Origin: JACMNW01 sp031406155
Lineage (GTDB): Bacteria > Pseudomonadota > Alphaproteobacteria > Rhodobacterales > Rhodobacteraceae
Direction of reading: 5' to 3'
Length of the DNA stretch: 64,000 nucleotides
Assembly (NCBI GenBank): GCA_031406155.1
Contig: JANOGW010000098.1
Span: 1-64,000, forward strand
Shown: piece after piece, positions 25,634 through 32,858 of the stretch
Layout: every line of letters starts with the position of its first letter
How positions within the stretch are numbered: position 1 is the stretch's first letter
Notes under the pieces: generated by a model
Told to the model about the DNA's origin: nothing
Database searches by the model: none
Seen by the model: only the letters and a program-made list of their open reading frames with translations
Position numbers and translations under genes: made by a program

Positions 25634-27166
25634 TTAGCCGTCACCAAGAACAGCCCGGATGGCCTTAGCAAGATCCGCCTGACGGTAGGGCTTGCGCAAA
25701 ATGTCAAACTCCGGCCCATGACGACCGTCGCGCAGCATGCCTTCGGAAAAGCCCGAGGTCAGCAATATCTTGATATGCGGCTTTTCCGCCGAAACCAGCC
25801 TCGCAAGATCGTAACCCGAAAGTTTGCCCGGCATCACCAGATCTGAAAAAACGAGGGCGATATCATCGCGCGCCTTGATGATTTCGGCAGCCTCGTCCCC
25901 CGACGCAGCCCCGATGCAGATGAAGCCCAGATCAGTTAACCGTGCCTCGGACAAGCGCTTGACGGCGGCATCATCCTCGACGACCAGAACCAGACGCCCG
26001 CTGCCGGTCACTGATCCTTGCGGCGTCGCGGGATTGTTCGGATCATCGTTGCCGGCATCGCCGGCAAGGGCGGGGAAATACAGACTGACCGTCGTTCCCA
26101 GACCAAGTTCGCTGTAGATCGTCAGATGACCGCCTGATTGCCGCACAAAGCCGTAAACCATCGACAGACCAAGACCGGTGCCTTTGCCAACCGGCTTGGT
26201 GGTAAAAAACGGCTCCAGCGCACGTTCGCGCGCCTGCGGCGTCATGCCTTCACCAGTATCACTGATGGACAAACGAACGTAACGGCCAAGCGCCACATCG
26301 ACGTCCTGCGCCACATATCTGTCATCGACCACGACGTTGCGCGCTTCAATGACCATCCTGCCGCCATCCGGCATCGCGTCTTGCGCATTCAGGGCAAGGT
26401 TCAGGATCGCGGTTTGCACCTGCGTCTGATCGGCCTTGATCTGCCACAAATGATCCGACATCGCCGTCTCGATCCGGCAATGTGCGGCAATCGCGCGCTT
26501 CAGCAACGCCATCGACCGATCAACCGTTTCGCGCAAATCTATCGGTTCCGGGCGCAGCGCACTCTTGCGCGAAAAGACCGTCAAACGCGAGGTTAGGTCG
26601 GCGCCAAGCTCGGCTGCCCCCAGCGCATCGGATATCAGGGCTTTGCTTTTGGCCCCTGTCTCTGCCATTTCCAGCAGTTCCAGATTGCCGATGATCACGG
26701 TCAGCAGGTTGTTGAAATCATGCGCAATGCCACCCGTCATGCGGCCAATGGCATCCATTCTTTGCGACCGGACCAGCGCGTCTTCGGTGGCACGCCTGCG
26801 GGTCTGGTCGTGCAATATCCCGACAAAAGTAACCTCACCCGCAATCTCGGTCTTGCCAACGGAAAGATGCAACGGAAACACGCTTCCATCACTGCGCATC
26901 CCTTCGACATCGCGGCCAATGCCGATAATCCGCTTCTCGCCGGTTTCCAGATGATGACGCATAAAGCCGTCGTGACGCGCCGCCATGTCGCCCGGCATCA
27001 AGACGCGCACGTTCTGTCCAATCAAGCTGTCGCGCGACTCTCGGAACAGGTCGGCAGCGGCTTGATTGGCGCGCACGATCATGCCCGTCTGGTCAGAGAC
27101 GATGATAGCATCAACTGCCGCGTCCAGCAGCGCGACCAGCAAAGCACCATCATCCAGGCTGTTCAT
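25634..27166 (-). CDS. fixL: Hybrid FixL-type oxygen-sensing histidine kinase
   Basis: A 510-residue soluble hybrid kinase. The PAS domain (about 5-125) carries the FixL heme signature: NVRVLMP (52-58), H65 in RHDGF, G-I-G-R with R85, and R-S-D-G-S-V-F-P-L-H-L. H65 and R85 are 20 residues apart, the same spacing as the heme ligand His200 and oxygen-contact Arg220 of Bradyrhizobium FixL. Then come HisKA with H149 (GGIAHDFNNLL), the ATPase domain with N260 and G-box GKGTGLGLS (328-336), and a C-terminal receiver (about 390-508) with D442 (FSDLVMPG). This layout matches the hybrid FixL of rhizobia. The ATG at 27166, after GGGGGGAA, is preferred. Confidence 0.82.
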   Translation of the reverse strand: MNSLDDGALLVALLDAAVDAIIVSDQTGMIVRANQAAADLFRESRDSLIGQNVRVLMPGDMAARHDGFMRHHLETGEKRIIGIGRDVEGMRSDGSVFPLHLSVGKTEIAGEVTFVGILHDQTRRRATEDALVRSQRMDAIGRMTGGIAHDFNNLLTVIIGNLELLEMAETGAKSKALISDALGAAELGADLTSRLTVFSRKSALRPEPIDLRETVDRSMALLKRAIAAHCRIETAMSDHLWQIKADQTQVQTAILNLALNAQDAMPDGGRMVIEARNVVVDDRYVAQDVDVALGRYVRLSISDTGEGMTPQARERALEPFFTTKPVGKGTGLGLSMVYGFVRQSGGHLTIYSELGLGTTVSLYFPALAGDAGNDDPNNPATPQGSVTGSGRLVLVVEDDAAVKRLSEARLTDLGFICIGAASGDEAAEIIKARDDIALVFSDLVMPGKLSGYDLARLVSAEKPHIKILLTSGFSEGMLRDGRHGPEFDILRKPYRQADLAKAIRAVLGDG

Positions 27167-27232
27167 ATGACGCGTTCCCCCCGTCGAGATCTGCAAAACA
27201 TGTGGCAGATCACGTCGCGAAAAACCAGCCGT

Positions 27233-28372
27233 CTACGCCGCTTGCTGCCGCAATTCCTCGGCGACGTTCAAATAGGAGACCAGATCAGAAAGTGTTACGA
27301 CACCGACCAGCCTCGTGCCAACAACGACCATGAATTTACGCCGTCCGGTTCGACAAATCCGGTCCAGCAGATCACGGCCCGGCAGATCGGGCGAAACTGA
27401 ATTCTCGTCGGTGATGCTTTCGATCACGTCATCCACAACAGTTGTCGTCCAATTGTCGCGGTCAATCCGCCGGACCATGTGCGTGTCGACGTAGCCCAGA
27501 ACGACCCCCTCTTCGATCACCGGCGCGTAACTGACGCCGTGGTCCAAAAAGACCTGACTGACCAGTTCGGACAGCGATTGATCCGGTCGCACCGTGTAAG
27601 TATCGCGTGACATCAGATCGGCGACCGTGCGCCCCTGCAAGGCCGCCGCCAGTTGTACCTCGCTGGCGGATAGTCGGGCAGTGGACAAAAGGAAAAGACC
27701 AATCATCACAAGCCAAAGTCCACCCGCCGGATCGCCCGAAAAGGCACTGAAAAGGCCAAGAAAGATCAGGAACACCGAAAATGCCACCGAAAGCCGGGTC
27801 GCGCGCAGGGTCGCGCCGACCAGATCGCCCGACCGCATCCACAGGATGGCACGCAGAACCCGCCCGCCATCAAGGGGAAAGGCCGGGATCAGATTGCCAA
27901 GCGCAAGGATCAGGTTGAGGGTGCTCAGATACGAAAGAACTGCCACGACACCCGCATCGAAAGGCCCGGCGAAATCTGCCAGCCGCGCACCAAACCACAG
28001 GCACAACGCCAAACCAAGGCTGGCAACCGGGCCCGCGATTGCGATCCAAAGCTCGGTCAGCGGGGTTGGCAGGTCGCCCTCGATCTCGGCCACGCCGCCG
28101 AACAAGAAAAGCGTGATACTTGAGACGCGCACGCCTTGCGCCCGAGCGACGATCGAATGGGCAAGCTCGTGCAGCAGAATCGAGGCGACCAATCCCGCGA
28201 GCCCGGCAAATGCCATGGCAAAGTGCGCCACTGGCACCGCATCAGGCACCTCGGCCGGAAAATAGCTGGTCGCAAGGCTCCAGATCACAAGGCTGGCGAT
28301 CAGAAGCCAGCTTGCATCGACTTTGACGTCAAAGCCGCTGAGCCGGGCAATTCGGACAGACTTACCCCACAT
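27233..28372 (-). CDS. Site-2 protease (M50 family) with C-terminal CBS domains
   Basis: A 379-residue intramembrane zinc metalloprotease. The zinc motif H68-E-L-A-H72 lies in an early membrane helix, and the third ligand is in NLIPAFPLDGG (D168). Five to six membrane helices span residues 20-230. A tandem CBS pair (about 250-372) is expected to bind adenosyl nucleotides and report energy state. Members of this S2P/CBS class cleave membrane-bound substrates such as anti-sigma factors; no such partner is seen nearby. The ATG at 28372 follows TGGGGGC. A FixK-type box lies 137 bp upstream (centre) and overlaps the stop codon of the P-type ATPase gene. Confidence 0.88.
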   Translation of the reverse strand: MWGKSVRIARLSGFDVKVDASWLLIASLVIWSLATSYFPAEVPDAVPVAHFAMAFAGLAGLVASILLHELAHSIVARAQGVRVSSITLFLFGGVAEIEGDLPTPLTELWIAIAGPVASLGLALCLWFGARLADFAGPFDAGVVAVLSYLSTLNLILALGNLIPAFPLDGGRVLRAILWMRSGDLVGATLRATRLSVAFSVFLIFLGLFSAFSGDPAGGLWLVMIGLFLLSTARLSASEVQLAAALQGRTVADLMSRDTYTVRPDQSLSELVSQVFLDHGVSYAPVIEEGVVLGYVDTHMVRRIDRDNWTTTVVDDVIESITDENSVSPDLPGRDLLDRICRTGRRKFMVVVGTRLVGVVTLSDLVSYLNVAEELRQQAA

Positions 28373-28502
28373 GTTTGCCCCCAGAGAGGCCAACCTGCAG
28401 GCCGGTCCGACGCCTCAAATCCTTGTAACTGTCGATCATTGCGGGGCCTTGGACACAGGTTCCTTGAACGCCTGATAATGCGAGAATTCGAAGCCGAATC
28501 CA

Positions 28503-28516
28503 TTGAGGCAGATCAA
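28503..28516. promoter_or_regulatory. FixK/FNR box TTGAGGCAGATCAA overlapping an upstream stop codon
   Basis: A strict TTGA-N6-TCAA site. Its right half overlaps the TGA of the P-type ATPase gene (28513-28515 on the minus strand). It lies upstream of the site-2 protease gene, centred 137 bp from its ATG. Confidence 0.55.
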
Positions 28517-31119
28517 TTGGCAGGCACTGGACGGCTGACACTTGGCGGTGTTCGCGAAGGCAGCGCAAACTTCACCAGTTCCGGAACGACGATCAGCGGC
28601 AACGCAAAAAGTCCGATTGTGATCCAGTGATCGGTGGTCAAAGGCACGGTGTGCAACAGCTTTTGCAGCGGTTCCCAATAGACAGCAGCAACCTGTACCG
28701 ACAACGCGATAGCCACCGCCCCGATCAGCAGCGGGTTGGAAAACCAGCCGATGCGCGTGCAGGGCTGGTCCAGCGACCGGAAAGCAAACACACTGACCTT
28801 TTCGAACACGATCATGCCGGTGAATGCCGCGGTCCGGGCCACATCAACCCCCATCGGCAGCAACTGATAGAATATCCATAGACTGGCAGTGCCGGTGTAC
28901 GCTGCAAAAAGGGCGATGACCGCCGCACCTTTCAGGCCAAGGACGCGCGCATTCACTTGCACCGGCGGACGGCGCATCTGGTCAGGCTCGGATTTCTCCA
29001 GGCCCAGTGCCACGGCGGTGACACTGTCGGTCACCAGGTTCATCCAAAGGATCTGTGTGGCCAGAAAGATCAGCGGCCCACCGATAATTATGTTGGTCAG
29101 GATTGCCACGATCTCGCCCGCGTTAGACGACAAAAGATAGCGTACGAACTTCTGCACATTGTCGAACTGACGCCGCCCTTCCCGGATTGCCGCAACGATA
29201 GTGGCGAAGTTGTCGTCGAGCAAAACAAGATCCGCGGCATCGCGCGCAACTTCGGTTCCGCGCTGGCCCATGGCAATGCCGATGTCCGCCTGCTTCAGCG
29301 CCGGCGCGTCGTTCACCCCGTCACCGGTCATGGCCACAATCAACCCCTGTGCCTGCAACGCCATGACCAGACGCATCTTGTGGGCGGGCTTGGTGCGCGC
29401 AAAAAGCGGATCATTGGCAAGAATGGCCTGCAATTCGTGGTCAGTGGCGGCATCAATATCGCCCCCCGTTATCGAAAGGTTGACCGGCAGATCAAGCTGC
29501 AGGGCGATTGCCTTGGCCGTGACCGGGCTGTCGCCAGTGATCATCAGCGTCCGGATACCGGCATCGCGCGCAGCGGCGATCGCGGCTTTCACTTCGGCGC
29601 GTGGCGGGTCGATGATCCCGACCAGTGCGGAAAACATCAGATCGCGTTCCTCGATGTCTTCGGCGCTTGTCGCCGCGCGCGACGCCAGCGCCATTACCCG
29701 CAAACCCTGCGAGGCCAAGGCGTGATACGCCGCATGAACGGTCTCGCGCATCACTTCGTCCATCGGCACCGGGCCCTCGGGGGTCAGAACTGCGGTGCAG
29801 CATTCCAGAACATGCTCTGGGGCGCCTTTGCAGTGCAGCATCAAGGGGTGACGCGCCACAACGCTCATCCGTTTGCGCGCGCTGGTAAAGGCGGTCTCAT
29901 GCAGCACAGCATCAGCCTTTGGCGCATCGATCGATCCCTTGTAGGCCAGCGTCACAAGTGCGCCTTCGGTCGGCTCGCCGTGCATCTTCCATCCAGTTTC
30001 GTGCCGGGTCAGTCGCGCGTGCGAGCAGGTGATCGCCGTGCGAAGGGCGGCCTCAAGGCAAGGATCATCGATTGCGCGGATGCGCTGTCCGACACGCTCC
30101 AGATGGCCCGCCGGGTCATACCCGGTTCCCGTAACTTCAATTGACCCATGCGGCATCCAGACCGTTGTCGCGGTCATCTGGTTTTCGGTCAGTGTCCCGG
30201 TCTTGTCGGTGCAGATGACCGATGCGGCACCCAGGGTTTCGACCGCTTGCAAGCGACGCACGATTGCGTTTTGTCGGGCCATCGCAGTGGCCCCCAGTGC
30301 CAGGGTGATCGTGACCACCGCAGGCAAGCCTTCGGGTACGATCGCCACGGCAAGCGACAGCCCGACCATGAACACCTCTGATAGATCGCGCCCCGACGAC
30401 AGGCCGACCAGAACCACGATCCCGGCGATAAGAAACGCAACCACCGCCAAAGCCCCCGCCATCCGCCCCAACTGCACCTGCAGATGCGTCTGCTTGTTGG
30501 TCACCTTGCCGGTGAGGCTGGCAATCTGGCCAAACTCCGTTTTCATCCCGATGGCGGTCACGACCCCGGCGCCGCGCCCTTCGACGACCGCTGTTCCCGC
30601 AAAGATCGCAGTGGTGCCGGCCTCCAACCCTTTGCCAACCGGTACGGATTCGCCCGTAAGCACACTTTCGTCAATCCGCAGCTGGACCGACCGGACCAGC
30701 CGCAGATCAGCGGGGACCTTGTCACCAGCCTTGAGCAGCGCATGATCGTCAGGCACCAGTTCGCGCGCCAGAATTGTCTGCTCTTTGGCATCGCGGATCA
30801 CCTGCGCGGTGGGTGACGTCATCGAACGCAATGCCTCCAGCGCCGTCTCAGCACGCCACTCCTGCACAAACCCCAAGGTTCCATTCAAAAGAACCACCAA
30901 TGCAATGGCAAGCGCATCGACGCGTTGCCCCAGATAGAACGCGATAGCCGCCGCAACGACCAGAATCACAACCAGCGCCCCGGTGAACTGGCGCAACAGG
31001 ACACGCGCGGGATGCGCCTTGCGAACCCGTGGAAGCTCGTTCCAACCCCATGTCAGCCGGCGCGACGCGACGTCGGCCGACGTCAGACCTGCCACCATGT
31101 GATCCGGATTGCTTTGCAT
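28513..31119 (-). CDS. P-type cation-transporting ATPase (type II, Ca2+/Na+-pump-like)
   Basis: An 868-residue inner-membrane pump. In order: an N-terminal cation-ATPase domain; LTGESVP (about 154-160, actuator); VPEGLPAVVT in the fourth helix (about 261-270), the ion-binding motif of SERCA/PMR1-type pumps; phospho-acceptor D305 in CTDKTGTLT; a nucleotide-binding domain; the hinge GDGVNDAPALK; and six C-terminal helices. The motif set places it among type II ATPases exporting Ca2+ or a related cation. Monovalent cations remain possible. The ATG at 31119 follows AAAAAGG by 7 nt. The divergent region holds a FixK-type box 65 bp from the start. Confidence 0.9.
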   Translation of the reverse strand: MQSNPDHMVAGLTSADVASRRLTWGWNELPRVRKAHPARVLLRQFTGALVVILVVAAAIAFYLGQRVDALAIALVVLLNGTLGFVQEWRAETALEALRSMTSPTAQVIRDAKEQTILARELVPDDHALLKAGDKVPADLRLVRSVQLRIDESVLTGESVPVGKGLEAGTTAIFAGTAVVEGRGAGVVTAIGMKTEFGQIASLTGKVTNKQTHLQVQLGRMAGALAVVAFLIAGIVVLVGLSSGRDLSEVFMVGLSLAVAIVPEGLPAVVTITLALGATAMARQNAIVRRLQAVETLGAASVICTDKTGTLTENQMTATTVWMPHGSIEVTGTGYDPAGHLERVGQRIRAIDDPCLEAALRTAITCSHARLTRHETGWKMHGEPTEGALVTLAYKGSIDAPKADAVLHETAFTSARKRMSVVARHPLMLHCKGAPEHVLECCTAVLTPEGPVPMDEVMRETVHAAYHALASQGLRVMALASRAATSAEDIEERDLMFSALVGIIDPPRAEVKAAIAAARDAGIRTLMITGDSPVTAKAIALQLDLPVNLSITGGDIDAATDHELQAILANDPLFARTKPAHKMRLVMALQAQGLIVAMTGDGVNDAPALKQADIGIAMGQRGTEVARDAADLVLLDDNFATIVAAIREGRRQFDNVQKFVRYLLSSNAGEIVAILTNIIIGGPLIFLATQILWMNLVTDSVTAVALGLEKSEPDQMRRPPVQVNARVLGLKGAAVIALFAAYTGTASLWIFYQLLPMGVDVARTAAFTGMIVFEKVSVFAFRSLDQPCTRIGWFSNPLLIGAVAIALSVQVAAVYWEPLQKLLHTVPLTTDHWITIGLFALPLIVVPELVKFALPSRTPPSVSRPVPAN

Positions 31120-31177
31120 ATTTTGTACCTTTTTCGCGCCACCGCGCGGCTTATCATTCGGATGCTGTGACAGAACC

Positions 31178-31191
31178 TTGACACGGATCAA
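31178..31191. promoter_or_regulatory. FixK/FNR box TTGACACGGATCAA between ATPase and phasin genes
   Basis: A strict palindrome in the 132-bp divergent region. It is centred 65 bp from the ATPase start and 67 bp from the phasin start, so it could act on both. It is identical to the box at 19104-19117. Confidence 0.72.
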
Positions 31192-31251
31192 AAGACTTGT
31201 GCGCGACGAATGCTAAATGCTGACGCAATCGCCCCCAGCAGGAGAGAGATC

Positions 31252-31593
31252 ATGAATGACAAAGCCGAAACTCCACAACCCGACTCCCAGATCCCGGACC
31301 CGATCAGCGCGCTGCGGCCGCTGGCACCGGTTGCTTGGATGAGCACGGCATGGCTCGAAAGCCTTGCCGATCTGGGCAGTGAAATCACGTCTTTTGTGGC
31401 TGAACGCATTCGCGAGGACGTCAAGACCCAACACGCGATCCTGCACAGCAAGTCGCTGACCGAATTGCAGCATGTGCAAGCCCAATTCATGCAGCGCGCA
31501 TTAGATCAATACTCCGCCGAGACGGGCAAGTTGGTAGAGATGAGCAGCGAGATCGGCGAAATGATCAAAAGCAGTACCAGCACCAGCAGCTGA
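31252..31593 (+). CDS. Phasin-like protein
   Basis: A 113-residue, amphipathic helical protein with a proline-rich N-terminus, then about 75 residues of continuous helix (ASP/GLU/GLN-rich, with L-T-E-L-Q-H-V-Q-A-Q-F and Y-S-A-E-T-G-K-L). It ends in a serine/threonine tail. This matches the phasin_2 type that coats polyhydroxyalkanoate granules or associates with membranes. No PHA synthase is visible nearby, so a general stress role is equally possible. AGGAGAGAG precedes the ATG at 31252. A strong terminator follows. The start is 67 bp from the shared FixK-type box. Confidence 0.75.
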   Translation: MNDKAETPQPDSQIPDPISALRPLAPVAWMSTAWLESLADLGSEITSFVAERIREDVKTQHAILHSKSLTELQHVQAQFMQRALDQYSAETGKLVEMSSEIGEMIKSSTSTSS

Positions 31594-31614
31594 TCTTGCG
31601 AACCCGCCACTGCG

Positions 31615-31643
31615 AACGCCCGCAATCACAGGTTGCGGGCGTT
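31615..31643. terminator. Bidirectional terminator between phasin and adaptor genes
   Basis: A perfect 11-bp stem, AACGCCCGCAA (31615-31625) and TTGCGGGCGTT (31633-31643), has a 7-nt loop and is followed by TGTATTT. It separates the convergent phasin (31593) and HlyD-type (31649) genes. Confidence 0.85.
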
Positions 31644-31648
31644 TGTAT

Positions 31649-32854
31649 TTACCCTCTGGCGACCACCGATACCCCATCTGCGAGGGCGTCGCTGGGATGG
31701 GTGACGATCACCTCGCCCTCGGTCAAACCGGTAATGACTTCGGCAAACTGGCTATTTCGTTTGCCAAGTGTAACGGATCGTAGCTGCACTTTGCCCGCCT
31801 CGACCACAAAGACCGACCACGCCCGGCCGTCCCGAAACGTGGCAGCCAGCGGAACTTGCAGCACCGGATCGCCCTGCCATTCCACGATCCGCAAGAACAC
31901 CGAAAAGCCGTCGCCCAGCGCCGGTCTGTCCTGTGGCGGCGATGTCAGATCAAACAGGGCGTCCACCCGCTGTTCTTCGATCCCGAGCGCCGAAATACTG
32001 GTCCGTGCCTTGGGTTCGATGCGTGTCAATTCTGCCCGCAGCGTGCTGTCGCCACCCCAGCGTTCGACGTCGGCCGTTGCCCCCGCCTGCAGCCGGACAG
32101 CATCAGAGGACAAAAGATCGGCCACGATTTCAAGATCGGCGGGATCGCCGATGGTGGCCAGCGGCGCGCCAGCGGCCACGGGGCGCGCGCTGATCGTCTC
32201 GACGGACAGGACCACGCCATCGACCGGGGCGGTCAGCGTCATGCAACACCCACCGGCCACGGGATCCGCAGCACCCGGCTGGATCACCGCTGCCGTGGCA
32301 CTGTCGAGGGCACTTCGAGACATGATGATGCGGGCCTGCGCAGTATCGACTGCAGCATTGGCGATGGTCAGGCTTTGGGCGGCATCCTCCATTTGGGTCA
32401 TCGTGGTGACGCCGCGATCCAGCAGCGTTTCGGTGCGGTCAAAATGCGTCTGCGCATGGGTGCGCTCTTGCAAAAGGCGGGTCAGGTCGGTTTCAGCCAC
32501 CTGCATGGCCGCCTTGGCCTCATTGATCGCCGCATCAGCCTGCAACCGGCTGCGTGCATCCAGCAGGCTGGAAGAAATCGGTTCGACCACCGCCACGACA
32601 GTCTCACCCTTGACGACCTTGTCACCCACCTTGACCGGCGATCTTTGGGCAACACCAGCTATCGGGGCAGCGATTTCATAAAGATCGCGGATGCGCGTGC
32701 GGCCATCAACATCAATCGTTACCCGCATCGGGCCCGCCACGACGCGGTACGTATCAACCGGCACCGGATCAGTGCGAAAGCCGAAATAGGCCAGACCGCC
32801 GACGATTGCGGCACCGGTTGCAACGGCCAATACCGTGCGGGACTTTGTCGGCAT
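31649..32854 (-). CDS. HlyD-type periplasmic adaptor of an ABC exporter
   Basis: A 401-residue membrane-fusion protein. An N-terminal signal anchor (about 7-25) is followed by a biotinyl-lipoyl half (about 60-95; P-V-K-V-G-D-K-V-V-K-G-E), a long helical hairpin (about 97-190), the second lipoyl half (L-T-A-P-V-D-G-V-V-L near 212) and a beta-barrel/membrane-proximal domain to the C-terminus. A CC pair occurs just before the second lipoyl half. It follows the permease gene by 4 nt in the same operon. With that permease and the ATPase it forms a MacAB-like exporter whose substrate is unknown. Confidence 0.86.
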   Translation of the reverse strand: MPTKSRTVLAVATGAAIVGGLAYFGFRTDPVPVDTYRVVAGPMRVTIDVDGRTRIRDLYEIAAPIAGVAQRSPVKVGDKVVKGETVVAVVEPISSSLLDARSRLQADAAINEAKAAMQVAETDLTRLLQERTHAQTHFDRTETLLDRGVTTMTQMEDAAQSLTIANAAVDTAQARIIMSRSALDSATAAVIQPGAADPVAGGCCMTLTAPVDGVVLSVETISARPVAAGAPLATIGDPADLEIVADLLSSDAVRLQAGATADVERWGGDSTLRAELTRIEPKARTSISALGIEEQRVDALFDLTSPPQDRPALGDGFSVFLRIVEWQGDPVLQVPLAATFRDGRAWSVFVVEAGKVQLRSVTLGKRNSQFAEVITGLTEGEVIVTHPSDALADGVSVVARG

Positions 32855-32858
32855 CGGA

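Noticed and set aside
28957..30144. A 395-codon plus-strand frame opposite the P-type ATPase
   Set aside because: The minus strand carries all P-type ATPase motifs; the plus-strand product is H/R-rich with no domain.
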